From Chlamydomonas sphaeroides (lineage: Eukaryota; Chlorophyta; Chlorophyceae; Chlamydomonadales; Chlamydomonadaceae): DNA of 64,000 nucleotides. Position numbers and translations under genes: made by a program. Under the pieces are notes generated by a model. That model was not told the origin of the DNA, did no database searches, and worked only from the letters and a program-made list of their open reading frames with translations. Location of the stretch: NCBI GenBank assembly GCA_001662425.1, contig BDDC01000196.1:25157-89156 (forward strand). The letters are read 5' to 3'. This document shows, piece by piece, positions 22,183 through 35,159 of this stretch (within the stretch, counting starts at the first letter, position 1; every line of letters starts with the position of its first letter).

Positions 22183-25100
22183 ATGACGGACGCGGAGATG
22201 GCCGATCAGGCTGTGGCTGCGGCTGCGGAGCCCCAGGCGGAGGAGGCCGCGGCGCCGGCTGCAGAGGCTGCGCCCGCGCCTGGTATGGACCTGACATGCG
22301 CTGCTCTGCCAAATATGACGCTGCAACGCGGGATGGCTGCTTGATCACGACCTTCCTGTTGCACCGCTGCAGTTGCGCCACCGAACCCGGACGTGGAGGC
22401 CTTCAACACCCGATGGGCAACTGTGCAGGCGGACCCGCAAGACTTCACCACCTGGACGAGCCTGCTCACGATAGCAGACCGCCTTGTAAGCCTCTTCGCT
22501 CGCCGGCCCGCCAGCGCAAAACGTCCGTGCCGTTCACATCCCGCCCGCACCCCCCGCTCGTCACATCAACCCCCTGCCCGTTGTTGCGCCCCGTGATTGC
22601 GCTGCCAGGAGAGCGTGGAGATGATGCGCAAGGCGTATGACGCCTTTCTGACCGAGTACCCGCTCTGCTACGGCTACTGGAAGAAGTACGCTGATGCGGA
22701 GGTGCGGCACGGCAACAACGACGTGGCCGCGCACGTCTACGAGCGCGGCGTCGCAGCCACGCCCTACAGCTGCGACATGTGGGCCCACTATGCCGCCTTC
22801 AAGAAGAGCCTGCCGGACGTCAACCCCGACGACGTGCGCGGGTGAGACGTGGGACCGCGCCGCAGCCAAGGAGCCTGAGCCGGGCAGGCGGCCTCACCTC
22901 GCCCCTCTCAACACCTCCTCTCACTCAATCCCATCGCCCGCACCGACCCGCACGTACCCTCAACCCCACCCTTAACCCAGGGTATACGAGCGCGGCGTGG
23001 CGTACGTGGCCACCGACTACAGCAGCCACGTGCTGTGGGACAAGTACCTGGCGTTTGAGCAGGAGCGCGGCAGCACGCTGCACATCGCCTCGCTCTACAG
23101 CCGCGTGTTGGCGTGCCCCGTCAAGGAGCTGGACCGCTACTTCTCCAGGTGCGGATACCGGAGCGGCGGCAGCGCGCCTAGACCAGCTGGGGCCTGGCGT
23201 GTGAGCAAATGCCGGCAGCAGATGCCGGCTGCCGCCGTGCCCGCGGCGGCATGGGTCGGGCGCGCGCGCCGCGCCGCCTCTGCAGGCTGCCCACGCCCCA
23301 AGCCACATCTGGCCCCCTAACCCACTTCTGACCTTCTCACCCCGCATCGCAGCTTCAAGTCGTACGTGCACCCGCTGGCGGGCGCTCAGGTGCGTTCCGC
23401 AGCTGCTGACTGTCTGCTATCCCGGCCCCGTTTGTTTCATCGAGTTCTATTCACTCCCGAACCCCTGAGTGCCGCCCAGCCTCCGCCCAGCCTATTCCTG
23501 TCGAGTGCCTAGCTGGCTCGCCCCTTCTCATCGGGCAGTAGCTGCGGCGACCCTGCATTCAAAGCTGCTGAACCTCTGCATGGGCATGAGATGACGCAAA
23601 TCTGTCGCCTCAGGTGGTTGTGCCGCACGAATACGACGCCATTAAGGCTCGGCTGGAGACGGAGCGCGCCGAGGAGAAGGCCAAGGCCGCCGCCGAGGCC
23701 AAGGCCAAGGCAGAGGAGGCGGCCAAGGCCAAGGCGGAGGCCGCCGCCGAGGGCGCTGCCGAGGGTGCTGCCGAGGGTGCAGCCGAGGGCGCGCCGGGCG
23801 AGGAGGCAAAGCCGGAGGCGCCCCCGAGCGAGGCCGCCGAGGCCAACGGCGGCGAGGCCAAGCCGGAGGCGGAGGGCGGCGAGCCCGCGCCGGTGGTGGT
23901 CACTGACGATGAGGTCAAGCAGGTAGGGTGGGGTGCAGCGGCTGCATTACGGGTGCGGCGGCGGCAGGGTCGCGTGTGTAAGCAGATGGAGGCCAGGCGC
24001 GGGGAGGGAGAGAGATACTGCCGGGCGGGGACGCCGACGCGCAGCGTGCACTTGGCTATCATTCTAGTTGTGCTTTGGGCTGAGGCCGGATGCCGGCAGT
24101 GAGGTCATTGGACGCAGCCCAGCCACCATCACCTGGACACGCATGGTGGGCCCCGCTGTGTTTGGAATAGGGGTAGGCCCTAGGTGTTGCCGCATGGGTA
24201 GCTTGCGCCAGCTAGGCCCCCGCCCGCACCATGGGGCTGGGCATGGAAAGGTCAAGTGTACCAGCGTAGGCGACCCCCCGCCACATCCCATCGGCCGCAT
24301 CGGCCACGGAGCTTCGCCCGCCGTGCCTCGACGGATCGCGCTTCGTCCTCCGCCGCAGTGGGGGCCCCTCAACCAAGCTCCGCATCACCACGGCGCGATT
24401 AGAACCGCACACGCATGCTCGGACGCATGCTGTGTTGCTGCCTGCCTGTGCCCACCCCAGCCTGCTCACGCCAGGGAGCCCTGGATGCTAGTGCTGCTGC
24501 CCCCGTGCCGACGCCCCTCCCGCACCCATCCTCCCTCTTCCGCCAGGCCTGGGTCAAGCAGCAGGAGGCGGTGTACGACGCCGCCAAGGCCGAGCTGGCC
24601 CGCCGCAAGCCTTTCGAGGACGCCGCGCGGCGGACGTACTTCCACATCAAGCCCCTGGTGTGCTAACAGGCTACATGTTTCTTTGCGCCGGCTCGCCCGC
24701 CGGCTCGCGGCCTCCCATGCGCTTGCAGCACAGTGCGACTTGTCCTCTGACTCGCTGTCTTTGCCTCCCCCCGCCCCTCATCCTCTGCGCCCATAGGACG
24801 GTGTGCAGCTGTACAACTGGATCCGCTACCTGGACATGGTCGAGGCCCGCGGCGACCACGCCGCCACTGTGACCCTCTACGAGCGCTGCCTCGTGGCCTG
24901 CGCCAACTACCCAGGTGGGCCCGAGGCGGTTTGCGGTTGCGGCTGGTTGCTGCTGGGCGGGCAGCTTTGGCGGCTGCGGGGTGTGGCCCGCCCCCGCTGT
25001 GACCGACCCTCAAGGCCCCGTCGGCGGCGCTTGCGGAGCTCCGACGGTCTGGCGGGAGAGCGGGCGCGCTGGAGAGGCGTCCACACGCGGTCGGGTGCTT

Positions 25101-27552
25101 GCAAGGGCGCATGCGCGCCTCCTCCAGCACCGCATTGCGGGGTAGTTGCATCCGCATCCTCAGCAGCAATAGCAGCGGCAACGTTAGCAGCAAGCCGGCA
25201 GTGCAGCATAGCTCGGGCCCTGAGCAGCGCAACGGGCGGCGGCCGTACGGCCGCGCCCCGCCCCGCCAACGCGCAGGCTGACGCCCGCCGCGCGCGTCTG
25301 CCAGCGACCCACACTCTCTCGCCTCTCGGTATGCCGCCGACCGAGCCTGCCGCACTCTGCCGCACCGGGAATGCAGCAATGCACCGCTTCTGCGGCGCGG
25401 CGGCAGCAGCCACATGCCAAGTCCGTAGCCAGCAGGCCCGCGCCTCCTTCCTGCTTCGCTGACCGGAGCCGCACCTCCGCCCCTCCGCGCCACATCCGCC
25501 ACCGACGCTGCTCCCCTGCTGACGCGCGCTGCTTCGGGCCGGGCGCTGTGTCCTGGTTGGGACGCGCGCGCCGGTGCAGGTACGCCCCTGCCGCGCCGGC
25601 GGCTGCTGCCCTCTGCCGCTCTCAGCTCCTCGCAACGCCCACGCTGCTGCCCCACCGCTGACCGCCTCCGCTGCCACCCCTCCCCTCCCGTGCCGTCGCC
25701 CCACCCCGCCCCTCCCGTGCCTTCGGTCCTGGACACACCCATCTTCGTCTTCATCGCCGCCACGTCAACACCTCCACTAACACCTGCAACATCGGCAATT
25801 AGAGTTCTGGCAGCGCTACGCCCGCTACCTGGACAAGGCCGGCGACGCGGCGGCCGCCAAGGCGGCGCTGGACCGCGGCGTGCTGGGCTTCTGCAAGCGG
25901 CGGCCCGAGATGCACCTGTTTGCGGCGCACCACGCCGAGCAGCGCGGCGACATCGAGGCCGCCCGCGCCGTGTTCAAGGAGCTGCTAGGCAGCGTCGCGC
26001 CGCGGCTGCTCGAGGCCGTCACCGCGGCCGCCAACTTTGAACGGCGGCAGGTGCGTTGGCGCCAGCAGTGGCCCTGTGCAGGCGGCATGTGCGGCATTCC
26101 CGTGGCTGGAACCTTCTATGTATGGCTGCCTCGCCTACTCCCACTCCCGGCCCCTGCCAAGCTGCGGTACAGTGCATTACTGCCTGGGTACGGTTGTCCG
26201 CGCCGCGCCCCACGGTAACTTATCCTGTTCGCCAGCTCCAATGGGCTTGATCCAGCGCGCTCGTTGCGCCCCTTCCTCCTCTCCCTCCCTCCCCCAACGG
26301 CACCCACGACTAGGACACTACAATGGCGCCACACTCCCGTCCCACGGGCTTAAGGCAGCGCGCTCACTATCCACACTGCACGTCCCTCCCACCCCCCAGG
26401 GCAACATGGAGGCGGCCAGCGCCTACCTGCGCGAGCTCACCAGCGAGGAGCGCTCCAAGGACGGCTCCCGCATCTACCCCTTCCTGGCGATCCACTATGC
26501 GCACTTCCTGCGCCGCCACGCTAACGACGTGCCTGCAGCGCGCAAGGTGCGGCGCAGGGCCCCTCGGCGGCCGGGGGCTTCTGTGCAGGGCAGGCGCCCT
26601 CAGCAGTGCCCCGTGTGTCCCGTCCTGCCTCTGACGCCGCACTCCCAACCCCAACCTCAACCCCTGCCGTCCTGCCCCTCAGGTGTTGGACGAGGCGCTG
26701 GAGCAGTGCTCGGCGGTGCGCAGCCTGTGGGAGGCGGCGGTGCACTTCGAGGAGCTGGTGGGCGGGGACGAGGCCGTGGCACGCGCGCTGGACCTGTACG
26801 ACAGGTACGTCGCGGCTGGCAGAAGCGGGGCCGGGGGCCGGCACGTTTGCGCGTGATGCACAGGACGGCTAGTGCTCAAGCTGGCTGGCTGTCGCTTGCC
26901 AGGACGCCGGCGAGCTAGCGACCTGGCCTGCCTACCTGCCGCAACCGCATCCTTGCGAGCCAGCAACGCGTGCCACTCGTCTCTACGCGCCCACGCCGTC
27001 CGCAGCGCGCCTGAACTCGGCAGTGCTGTCCAGCACTCGCCAACCTGTTTCCCCCGCTCCCATCCACTCTGTCGCAGGTGCACCGCGCCGCCGCCCGAGG
27101 GCAGCGCCGCCGCCGCCGCCGCGGGCCGCGCGCTGTCGGAGCGCGACCGCGAGGAGCTGTCCTCGCGCGCCGTGGACTTTGCCGACATGTACGGCAGCCT
27201 GGCGCAGCTCAAGGCCGTCACGGAGCGCCACGCGCAGCGCTTCATGCTGCCCACCTCCGTGACCGCCGAGGCGCGCGCCGCTGCCAGCGGCAAGCGGCCC
27301 GCCGACACCCACGGCGGCGGCAGCGCCAGCAAGATGCAGCGGCACGAGCACCACATGCAGGCGGCGCCGCCGCCGCCCATGCCGCCGGCGGCGCCGATGG
27401 CCGCTGCGTACGGGCACGGGCACGCGGCGTACGGGCATGCGGCGGCCGCGCCGGCGGCCGCCGCCTCGGCGTACGGATACGGGTACGGGTACGGCCAGGC
27501 GGGTTACGGAGGGTACGCCGCGTACGGCGGCTACTCGGGTTACGGCTACTGA
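22183..27552 (+). CDS. PRPF39: PRP39-like U1 snRNP splicing factor (HAT repeats)
   Basis: PRP39 is a HAT-repeat (half-a-TPR) component of or adaptor to U1 snRNP in 5' splice-site recognition. Twelve exons join in phase: 22183-22282, 22373-22485, 22609-22841, 22981-23148, 23353-23389, 23614-23922, 24547-24657, 24797-24914, 25803-26050, 26400-26546, 26683-26804 and 27078-27552, giving 726 residues. HAT features include WTSLLTIADR, YPLCYGYWKKYADAE, VYERGVAATPYSCDMWAHY, VLWDKYLAFE, VQLYNWIRYLDMVE, LYERCLVACANYPEFWQRYA and FLAIHYAHFLRR. Exon 6 carries an Ala/Lys/Glu-rich insert of about 90 residues, including AAEGAAEGAAEGAAEGAPGE (about 218-320). The C terminus is Ala/Pro-rich and ends in GYGYGYGQAGYGGYAAYGGY, a low-complexity, RNA-protein-like tail. 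A TGTAA signal is at 27865-27869. Confidence 0.9.
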
Positions 27553-28066
27553 GTGGGGAGCGTTGTGCGGGGCGGCGGTCGGGCGTCGGCGGAGCTCGGG
27601 GCGGCTGGTTGACGTGTCGAGGGAAGGGGAGGGGGAACCGGAGGATCCCGGGCTGCTCTTCTATTCCGGATGGGGCCGGCGGAGCATGGGCATGCAACCG
27701 GTGTGTGTGGGGTGGCGCTCGCCTGTGATGGGCCGTAAGACCGCTGATGTGGCGGTGCGCAAGCGAGTGTGTGAGGAGAGCATAAGGGCCGTGCTGGACA
27801 CTTGACAGTGGACTCTGACGCGCTTTGAGCAGGCATTGCTGCGGAAACTTGATGAATGGGGCCTTGTAACGCGGCTCATGTCGCTGGATATGAAAGCTAT
27901 CGTTGCGCCACTGCGAGGGTGACGACGCATGGTCTCAGAGAGGGGGCCGGGTACGTGCCGGCGGTTGCCGGCGCATTCATCGCCTGATTGGGAAGGAATG
28001 CGTCCAATTCCTCCAGTTGAGCTGCTAGCCACGCCATCCCCCGCTAACTACGCGCAGCCAGCAAGT
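27553..28066. other. 3' UTR of PRP39-like gene and upstream region of LON-domain gene
   Basis: About 310 nt of 3' UTR end near the TGTAA at 27865. The rest is upstream of the LON gene. An ATG at 27929 is in frame with the ATG at 28067 and could extend that protein by 46 residues. Confidence 0.5.
27865..27869 (+). terminator. TGTAA polyadenylation signal
   Basis: First TGTAA downstream of the PRP39-like stop, at 313 nt. Confidence 0.55.
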
Positions 28067-31000
28067 ATGCGCGCCTCAACGCCGAGCTGCCGATGCGCAC
28101 CACAAGCCGATTTGCGACTAGCGCGGCACCGACTCGCGCTGCTCAGCGTCGCGCCACAACGACCTTCTTTAGCATGTGAGAATTGGGACGCTTGCAGCCA
28201 GCCGCTCCAGCCGCGACTCCTGTTGTGCGACATCCATCCCTCCATTTCGCAGGCCGCGCTGCCGCCACTGCAGCTGTGACGGTGCCTCACGAGCTTCCGT
28301 TGTTTCCGGTCCAACCCATTGGCGTGTTCCTGCCGGGTGAGCCGACCCCGACGACTGACGGCCACCCACTCGCGCACGGCTGGCCCCGGCCACTGAGGGC
28401 CGGGCCTCCGCCAGCCCCGTCGGCCCAAGCCCTGGCGTGCGGCCACCCACGCGAGACCGCCCTGTGACGCTGGGACTTGGGTGTTGCGGCGGTTCTGGAG
28501 CGCCGGACAGCCCGTGTGCGCAGCGGGGCTGCGAGCCACGCGGTATGTGTGAGCAGGCCGCCCACTGCCGCACGCCGCCTGGCTGCACCTGGCCGGCCTG
28601 CAGCCAACCTGCCTCCCCGCCCTGGCCTGCACCCGGGTCACCCGTATGCCCGTACCCTTGATCCGTACGGTGCGGCAGGCATGACTAAGACGCTGCACCT
28701 GTACGAGCCGCACTTCATCTCGCTGGTGGAGGAGTGCCTGGCCACCGAGCACAAGCTGATGGCCACCGCCGTACTGGAGCCGTACATGGGTCCCGGCCAG
28801 CGGCAGGGCGAGAGCCAGGGCCAGGAGGGCGGCGGCCTGGGCCCGGGCCAGGAAGGCGAGGAGGGCCGCGGCGAGATGGGGCTGGGCTCCTTCGTGGGCG
28901 GCTACAACTTCGCGCTGTCGTGCGGCTGCCTGGTGCAGGTGCGCAGCTGTACGGCATGAGCTGTACGGCAGGGTGCAGATGTACGACAGATGGCGGTGCC
29001 AAGTGCCGGGAGCCGCGAGGCGGGCACCGCTTGCCCCTCCCATGGCCCTGACATGTGCTCGCGACCCTGGCCGTCCCCGCCTGCCACATGGCGCTCCACA
29101 CGGCCGCAGGTGCTTAGCGCCAAGCCCTACACGGGCGGATACCTGGTAGGTCGTCCCCCTAGGGGGAAGGGGCAGTGGACTGTCACACGACCCATCGGCA
29201 CGGCAGCGATGGGCCCAGGCCGCCGAGCATGGGGAAGCGCGCGTGTGAGGCGTGCGAGGGAGCGCGGCGCAGCGGGGTGGCAGTGGTGTGGCGGCGACCG
29301 CGCGGAGACTATGGGCCTCAACAGCCGCAACTGCAGGGGCTGAGCTTGCCCCCGCCGCCGCACGCTGCCGCCTGCCCCCACGTCCCTCGCACTCCGGCTC
29401 CCTGCAGGTCCGCATCCGCGGCGAGGGGCGGCTAGGCATCAGCGGGCTGCCCCAGACGGGTCCTTACATGCGGGCGCAGGTGGGGCGGAGGCCGCAGTGT
29501 GAGCACATTGCTGTGCTGATGGCTCTTGTTTAGATAATTCTTCGTCAAGACATGGCGGGGATGCTTGGAGAAGGCGCAGGCCGGGGGAACCAGGCGGTAG
29601 GGCTGGGAGGTTGGGAGGCTCAGGCAAGAGCCTAAGCACTGCGTCCGTCCGGCCTGCCGTGCGAGCTCTTCCTCTTCAGTTTGGAGTTTTTAGCGCTCCT
29701 CATGCCGTACATGTACCGCAGTAACCGACACGCACGAGACTTCACGCATGCACACACGCTGCTGTCCCTGCCGCCCGCAACCCGTTCCCTCCCTCGCTCC
29801 GACAGGTGTACCCGCTACCCGACCAGCCGCCGTCGCGCAGCGCAGAGGAGCGGGCGGCGCTGCGGGTGCGCGCTGCGGAGCTGCAGGACATCATGCGGGT
29901 GGGGGCGGGGTGGAGGGGGACATGCGGGAGGGGCGCGTGCGTGCGTGCCTTGGCGAAGTGGGCACATGTGGTTGTGGGCGGGTGGAGAGGGGGTGCAAGG
30001 GGAGCGACAACAGCATGCGTGTGTGCGCTGGTCGTGCGTAGGAAGAAAGATGGGATGCATTCAGATGCACCCGTGCGGGAAGCAAAGCCCAGCGCCGCCT
30101 TGGAAGAACCCGAGGCCCGCCCGTACAGCCCTGTGTGTTTACGTTGTGTGACTGCATGTGCGCGGGCGCGTGCTTGTCTAGTCAGACAAGGCACTGGGAT
30201 ATGGTATGTGGCAGCATGGTCCTCGTACACGCCCCCGCGCCTTGCGCGCCCGCCACCCCTTCTGCTGCGTCCAGTGTGACATGTCTTCGTATGCTAACGT
30301 GCTGATACGCTGTGCTGCCGTGTGTTGCGTGTCAACCCCATCCGGTGTCAACCCCCACAGGATGTGCAGAACCTGGCGTCCAAGTTCCGCTGCGACGAGA
30401 CAGCGGGACTGCAGCAGGCGATGCGCTGGATGTACGGCACACCGATCACTCCCGGCGTGGCGGAGCTGGGCCACAGCAGCAGCGGCGACGGGGGGGCCGA
30501 GGACGGGCCAAGCAGCAGCGGCGCTGATGCCAGCAGCGGCAGCAGCAGCGCGGGCGATGGGGCGGTGGAGCAGGCGGAGGCGGCGGCGGGCAGCTCTGGG
30601 GCGGCGGCGGCAGCGGCGTCTGCGCAGGGGCAAGGGCAGGGGCAAGGGCAAGGGCAGCCGGGGCAACATGCAGCTGCCGGGGAGGAGGAGGAGGAGGAGG
30701 TGCTGGAGCCGGAGGAGGCGGTGCGGCTGTCCTGGGCGGCGCTGCAGTGGCTGCCGCTGTCTACGGCCGAGGTGCGCACCACGCAAGGGGAAGGCAGCCC
30801 TGGTAACCTGTACTGCTTGCATCGGCAGCCCTGGCAACCCAAGTAATAACAGCGAGCTGTCGATACGTCGACGAATCAACTCGATGGGCCCTGTCGGCTC
30901 GGAGGAGCTGGCGAAGAGGAGCTGCAAGCAGCCGTCGGAGTCGGTGCCTGGCGAACGGCCACTGGCGACGTGCCGGTCGTTTGACGCTCGCGCCCCGCCC

Positions 31001-31184
31001 TCCCCACGCCCTCATCCCTCGTCGCTTCTTCCCTTAGGAGCGGCTACACATCGTTCGCTCCCGGCTGCTGGCCATGGACACGCGCGACACGGCGGCGCGC
31101 CTGGAGCTGGCGGTTGAGGCCATGGCGGCGGCGAGGGCCAGCCTGGCGGCCAAGGTGGCCATCAAGGGCGCTGGGGGCTTGTAG
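28067..31184 (+). CDS. LON substrate-binding-domain protein, probably plastid or mitochondrial
   Basis: Stand-alone LON_substr_bdg proteins share the N-terminal domain of Lon protease but have no AAA+ or peptidase part. Eight exons phase cleanly: 28067-28175, 28253-28336, 28679-28938, 29110-29145, 29408-29479, 29806-29898, 30361-30771 and 31038-31184, giving 403 residues. The first 37 residues (MRASTPSCRCAPQADLRLAR...) are Arg/Ser/Ala-rich without acidic residues before position 14, which suggests a transit peptide. The LON domain starts HELPLFPVQPIGVFLPG at about 49-65 and continues LHLYEPHFISLVEECL, GGYNFALSCGCLVQV and GRLGISGLPQTGPYMRAQV. It carries a Gly/Gln/Glu insert and a long Ser/Gly and GQGQGQ low-complexity segment (about 245-340). 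The C-terminal exon forms a helix. The alternative start at 27929 would place extra residues before the transit peptide, so I prefer 28067. Confidence 0.8.
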
Positions 31185-33486
31185 CGGGCAGGGGATGGGT
31201 ATAGCAGTGCGAGTACTGGCGTGGGGATATGTGGCTGGGTGCGGTCCCGGAAGGGCGCCGGCTGGGAGGTGGCGCGGGTGTGACGGTGTGCCAGAACCCG
31301 GAAGGGGCTGGTGGAGGAGGACGTAGGAGGGCAGGGGGGGCAGGCGGGCGGGGCGGGGGGGAAGGGTGCGGAGTTTGGAGGGAGGGTTTGGAGGGAGGGT
31401 TTGGGGGAGAATCGCAATGCAAGCATTGAACCAGCGGCACGGCTTTGGAACGTTGTCAGGGTTCGTGAGGTCATGAAGTCGTGTGAGGTCTTGCCGTCAG
31501 CGTCGGCGAGGCAGGTGGCTGTGTGGCAGGTGTGGGTTAACGGCAGGCGCTGCTGGGAGCGTGGGAGGCCCAGGGCGGCGCGCGCGCTGCGCACCAGAAC
31601 GAGTGCGTGTGTTGGTATTGTAACCGCTCAACCGGTCATGGATGGATTGTCGGATGCATAGGATTGCAGGTACGTACAGGTTCTTGACTATGTCTTTTTA
31701 ACCGGTGTGTGCCTCGGCAGCCAGAGCCCCTCGGCGTCTCGCGCGCCTAGTTGCTGGTACCTTCCACGCCGGTCAATGACCACGGAGCGCGGGGGGGGAT
31801 GGTAGGAGTGGGGTTGGATGTGACAGCGGACAGAAAGAATGACGACGTACAGGGGGATGTGTTACCGGGGGCCAGCAGGCAATGCCGGACCGCCTCTCCG
31901 CTTCCTGCACCCCATCAAGGGCGCGTCACGTGTCCGGCCTGCTCCGGTGGCTCCCGGGCCTGATAGAGCCCCGGCCCTCGATCCCCGGACGAACGGCGAC
32001 TCGCCAGCAGCCAAGGCGAGCCACGTCCCCAAAACGTGCGCAGCGAAGCTACAACACACACATGCGAACGCCACGTCTTCCAAGCAGGCGTCTCGCATAC
32101 CAATACATGCTAACATGCAGGCCGGTGCTCGCCAGCGCCGCGCACGCACCCGGGGTGTCCGCGGCGTGGCGTCGCGCGGCAAGGCCACGCACCCCTGCCT
32201 CAGCTACCCTTCTCCGACTTCGACGCTGGTTGGCTACAGTGAATAGGCGATGCACCGCCGGCCCGCAGCGCTGCGTACAGCGCACACGCGTCTACAACGC
32301 GGCGGCCGGACGGCCCGAGCCGTCGCTCCCAGGGCAGCCGCCGGTTCACAAGCGGGCGCAAGCGCAAGCGCGAGGCCCCCGGGTCGGCTACCGGAGCTCC
32401 CGGTGCCGCAAGCGGCACGGCTGTCGGCTTATTGATGAACTTCTTGAAGGCCCGAAACCCAATGGCCCGAGCGGGAGGAACCGCCTGGGCTTGTGCAGTG
32501 CAGTGCAGCAGCGACGGTGCATGCCGTGGACCTGCAGCCGCCGCTGGTGCACTGCCTTCACGGCCCTGCCTCGCCCAGGGCGCCGCCGCAGCCGCGCGCC
32601 GCGCGCGCGGCCGTCGCATGCGCCCTCCGCCTGCAATGCGCACTTATGCAACAACGACACCAACATCAACAACCGAACAATGTCAACCGTCTCAGCCAAC
32701 TACCTACCCGCCCAGACCACCCACGCGGGCGGGCCATGGGCAGCCCCGCCGCTCCCCGCGCCAGCCGCATGGCCTCGGCGCCACACGCGGCCCGACCCAC
32801 ATGGAGGCTGAGGCCGGCGCCGCAGCACGCGGCTCGGGGGCAGGGGCGGGCTTATTCGCACAGCCGGCGGATCGGGCCGGCGCCACCGCGCCGCAGGGCG
32901 CAGCGGCGTGCCGCACGGCCGGCGGCAGCCAAGCAAGGCCTCTAGAACTGGATGCGCTCGCCCGCGAGGGGCGCCGTTCGTTTGCGCTGCGCTACCTGGA
33001 GCTAATGTTGGGTCCCCCGGGCGGACTCATGAGCGGGCTGCGCTTATGTACGTATAAGTATGCGCTAAGAAGCAGTCGGCCATGCGGCCAAGCAACCATG
33101 CGGGCAGAATGAAGCAGTGCGTATGCAGTCGTAGCCCCGACGCTGGCCGAATGCGAGGATGACGCTAGCCGCCCAGCGCCACAAACCCCCAGATCCCTGG
33201 CGGCCGCTGCGCGGCCCTCTCGTGTCAGTGTCACTCTTCCCTCCAACTCGGAACAGTATCGCCGTCCTCTCTTCGTGTCGAGCGCTCGAGCCCTCCCATG
33301 GCGAGCCCACGCCATAAACTTGCCCGCCGCCGGGCGCTGCATCCGCGTCAGCGGCTGCCGCCCAGCGGCCCAATTCAAGTGGCGCCAAGAGGCCGCCCGC
33401 TCCGGCAGCGGACGCCGGCCCCAGCGCCGCCGACTGGCAGCCCCGAACGCTGGCCCAGCGGCGGCGCCAGCCCGGGCGCCAGCCGG
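31185..33486. other. 3' UTR then 1.9 kb without a supported gene
   Basis: The LON gene 3' UTR probably ends near the TGTAA at 31619. Between about 31650 and 33486 both strands have open frames only as expected from high GC; none splices into a convincing protein. The minus-strand gene ending at 33487 would have its 3' UTR here. Confidence 0.45.
31619..31623 (+). terminator. TGTAA polyadenylation signal
   Basis: First TGTAA after the LON-domain stop, 435 nt downstream. Confidence 0.5.
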
Positions 33487-35159
33487 CTAGCAGCAGCGCT
33501 GCGGCGGCGTCACGTTGACTGGGTGGCTCAGCGCGCCCTTCGTGTCCAGCGTGATGACGGTGCCCGGCGGCATGTGACGCACCGACAGGTACGCGTGGCC
33601 GTTGACGTGGTGGATGGCGGGCTGGCCGGCGGCGTCCAGCTGGCGTGGCGGGCGGCAGAGGAACAGGCGGGAGCGCGGGACGTCAGCAGCCATGAACCCG
33701 GCCGGTCGCATGCCCCGGCCGCGGCTCCCGCTGCAGCAAATGCAGCGCCCCCAGCAACCAGGAGCAACAGCAGCGAGGCAGGGCAGGGCAGGGCAGGGCA
33801 GGGCAGGGCAGGGCAGGGCAGGGCAGGGCAGGGCAGGGCANNNNNNNNNNNNNNNNNNNNNNNNNNNNNNNNNNNNNNNNNNNNNNNNNNNNNNNNNNNN
33901 NNNNNNNNNNNNNNNNNNNNNNNNNNNNNNNNNNNNNNNNNNNNNNNNNNNNNNNNNNNNNNNNNNNNNNNNNNNNNNNNNNNNNNNNNNNNNNNNNNNN
34001 NNNNNNNNNNNNNNNNNNNNNNNNNNNNNNNNNNNNNNNNNNNNNNNNNNNNNNNNNNNNNNNNNNNNNNNNNNNNNNNNNNNNNNNNNNNNNNNNNNNN
34101 NNNNNNNNNNNNNNNNNNNNNNNNNNNNNNNNNNNNNNNNNNNNNNNNNNNNNNNNNNNNNNNNNNNNNNNNNNNNNNNNNNNNNNNNNNNNNNNNNNNN
34201 NNNNNNNNNNNNNNNNNNNNNNNNNNNNNNNNNNNNNNNNNNNNNNNNNNNNNNNNNNNNNNNNNNNNNNNNNNNNNNNNNNNNNNNNNNNNNNNNNNNN
34301 NNNNNNNNNNNNNNNGCAGGGCGCACTCACGCGGCCGCGTGGCTGACTCACCAGGTCGACGCTGCAGGCGCTGCCCGCCAGCTCCACGTGGGATCCCACC
34401 AGCACGCACTCGACGTCGCCCGCCAGGCACGGCTCGTCGGCGACAACCACACAGCCCGACTCGGCCGCCGCCGCCGCGACGGCGGACAGCAGCGCGTCGT
34501 CGCGGCTGCTCAGCGGCGAGGCCGCCGACGCCATCGAGGGGTTGGCGGAGGCGCCGGGGCTGCCGCTGACGGAGGCCATGGAGGCGAACGAGGCGACGGA
34601 GGCGCAGGCGGTGGTGGCGTGGCCGTCGGCGTCGAGCAGGTCCAGACGGGCGCCGGGTAGGAGCCGGGCGACGAGGTGGTCGCCGCGGCGGGTGATGGTG
34701 GCAGGGCCGATGACGCGGTAGCTGGGGGGGGCGGGGGGGACAGGGAGGCAGGGGAGAGAGACTGTGTGTGTGTTTGGTCGGGCGGGGGTGACGAGATGGG
34801 CGACGGGCCCGGGGGGCGTGGGCAGGCGAGCGCGGGTGGAGGAGGGGAGAGAGGTTGCAGCGGCTCGAGGTGTGCTCACCAGCCGTGTGCTGTGACGCCG
34901 CAGTTAGCAGGGTTGGTGTGGGAGCCGCCGGTCAGCAGCTCAGCATCATGCGCGTGGCTGGCAGCTGCCGTGGACCCGCCGACGGTGGCCGATGCGGGAC
35001 CCACGCTCGGCAGTCGCGAAGAGTCCTGGTATTGCTTGAAGTGCTGCGCGTAAGTGTCCTGCTCGTAGAACGGCTGGCGAGCTGGCGCGCGGTCAGCATG
35101 CCGAGCAGGCGCGGGTGGCGCCGACACAGGAGGTGTCTCAGCACGAACATTTAGGCGTC
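33487..35159 (-). CDS. Unknown protein, gap-split and 5'-incomplete
   Basis: Function not recognised. Two exons join well: 35159-34880 (phase 1 in, phase 2 out) and 34721-34352 (phase 0 out). They encode an Ala/Pro-rich head, FYEQDTYAQHFKQYQ, then NCGVTAHGCYRVIGPATITR and GDVECVLVGSHVELAGSACS. The 475-base gap follows. A last exon left of it ends HHVNGHAYLSVRHMPPGTV...TPPQRCC with the stop at 33487. Paired Cys and the absence of Lys-rich stretches would fit a secreted or cell-surface protein, but no signal peptide exon was found because the 5' exon is missing upstream of 35159. Whether the last exon belongs to the same gene is inferred from strand and order only. Confidence 0.4.
33781..33840 (+). 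repeat. (GGGCA)12 pentanucleotide repeat at gap edge
   Basis: Twelve perfect GGGCA copies run directly into the N gap. The right edge of the gap resumes with GCAGGGC, so the array probably continues across it. Confidence 0.9.
33841..34315. other. Assembly gap (N) inside the unknown minus-strand gene
   Basis: There are 475 N, bordered on the left by the GGGCA array. Confidence 0.95.
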
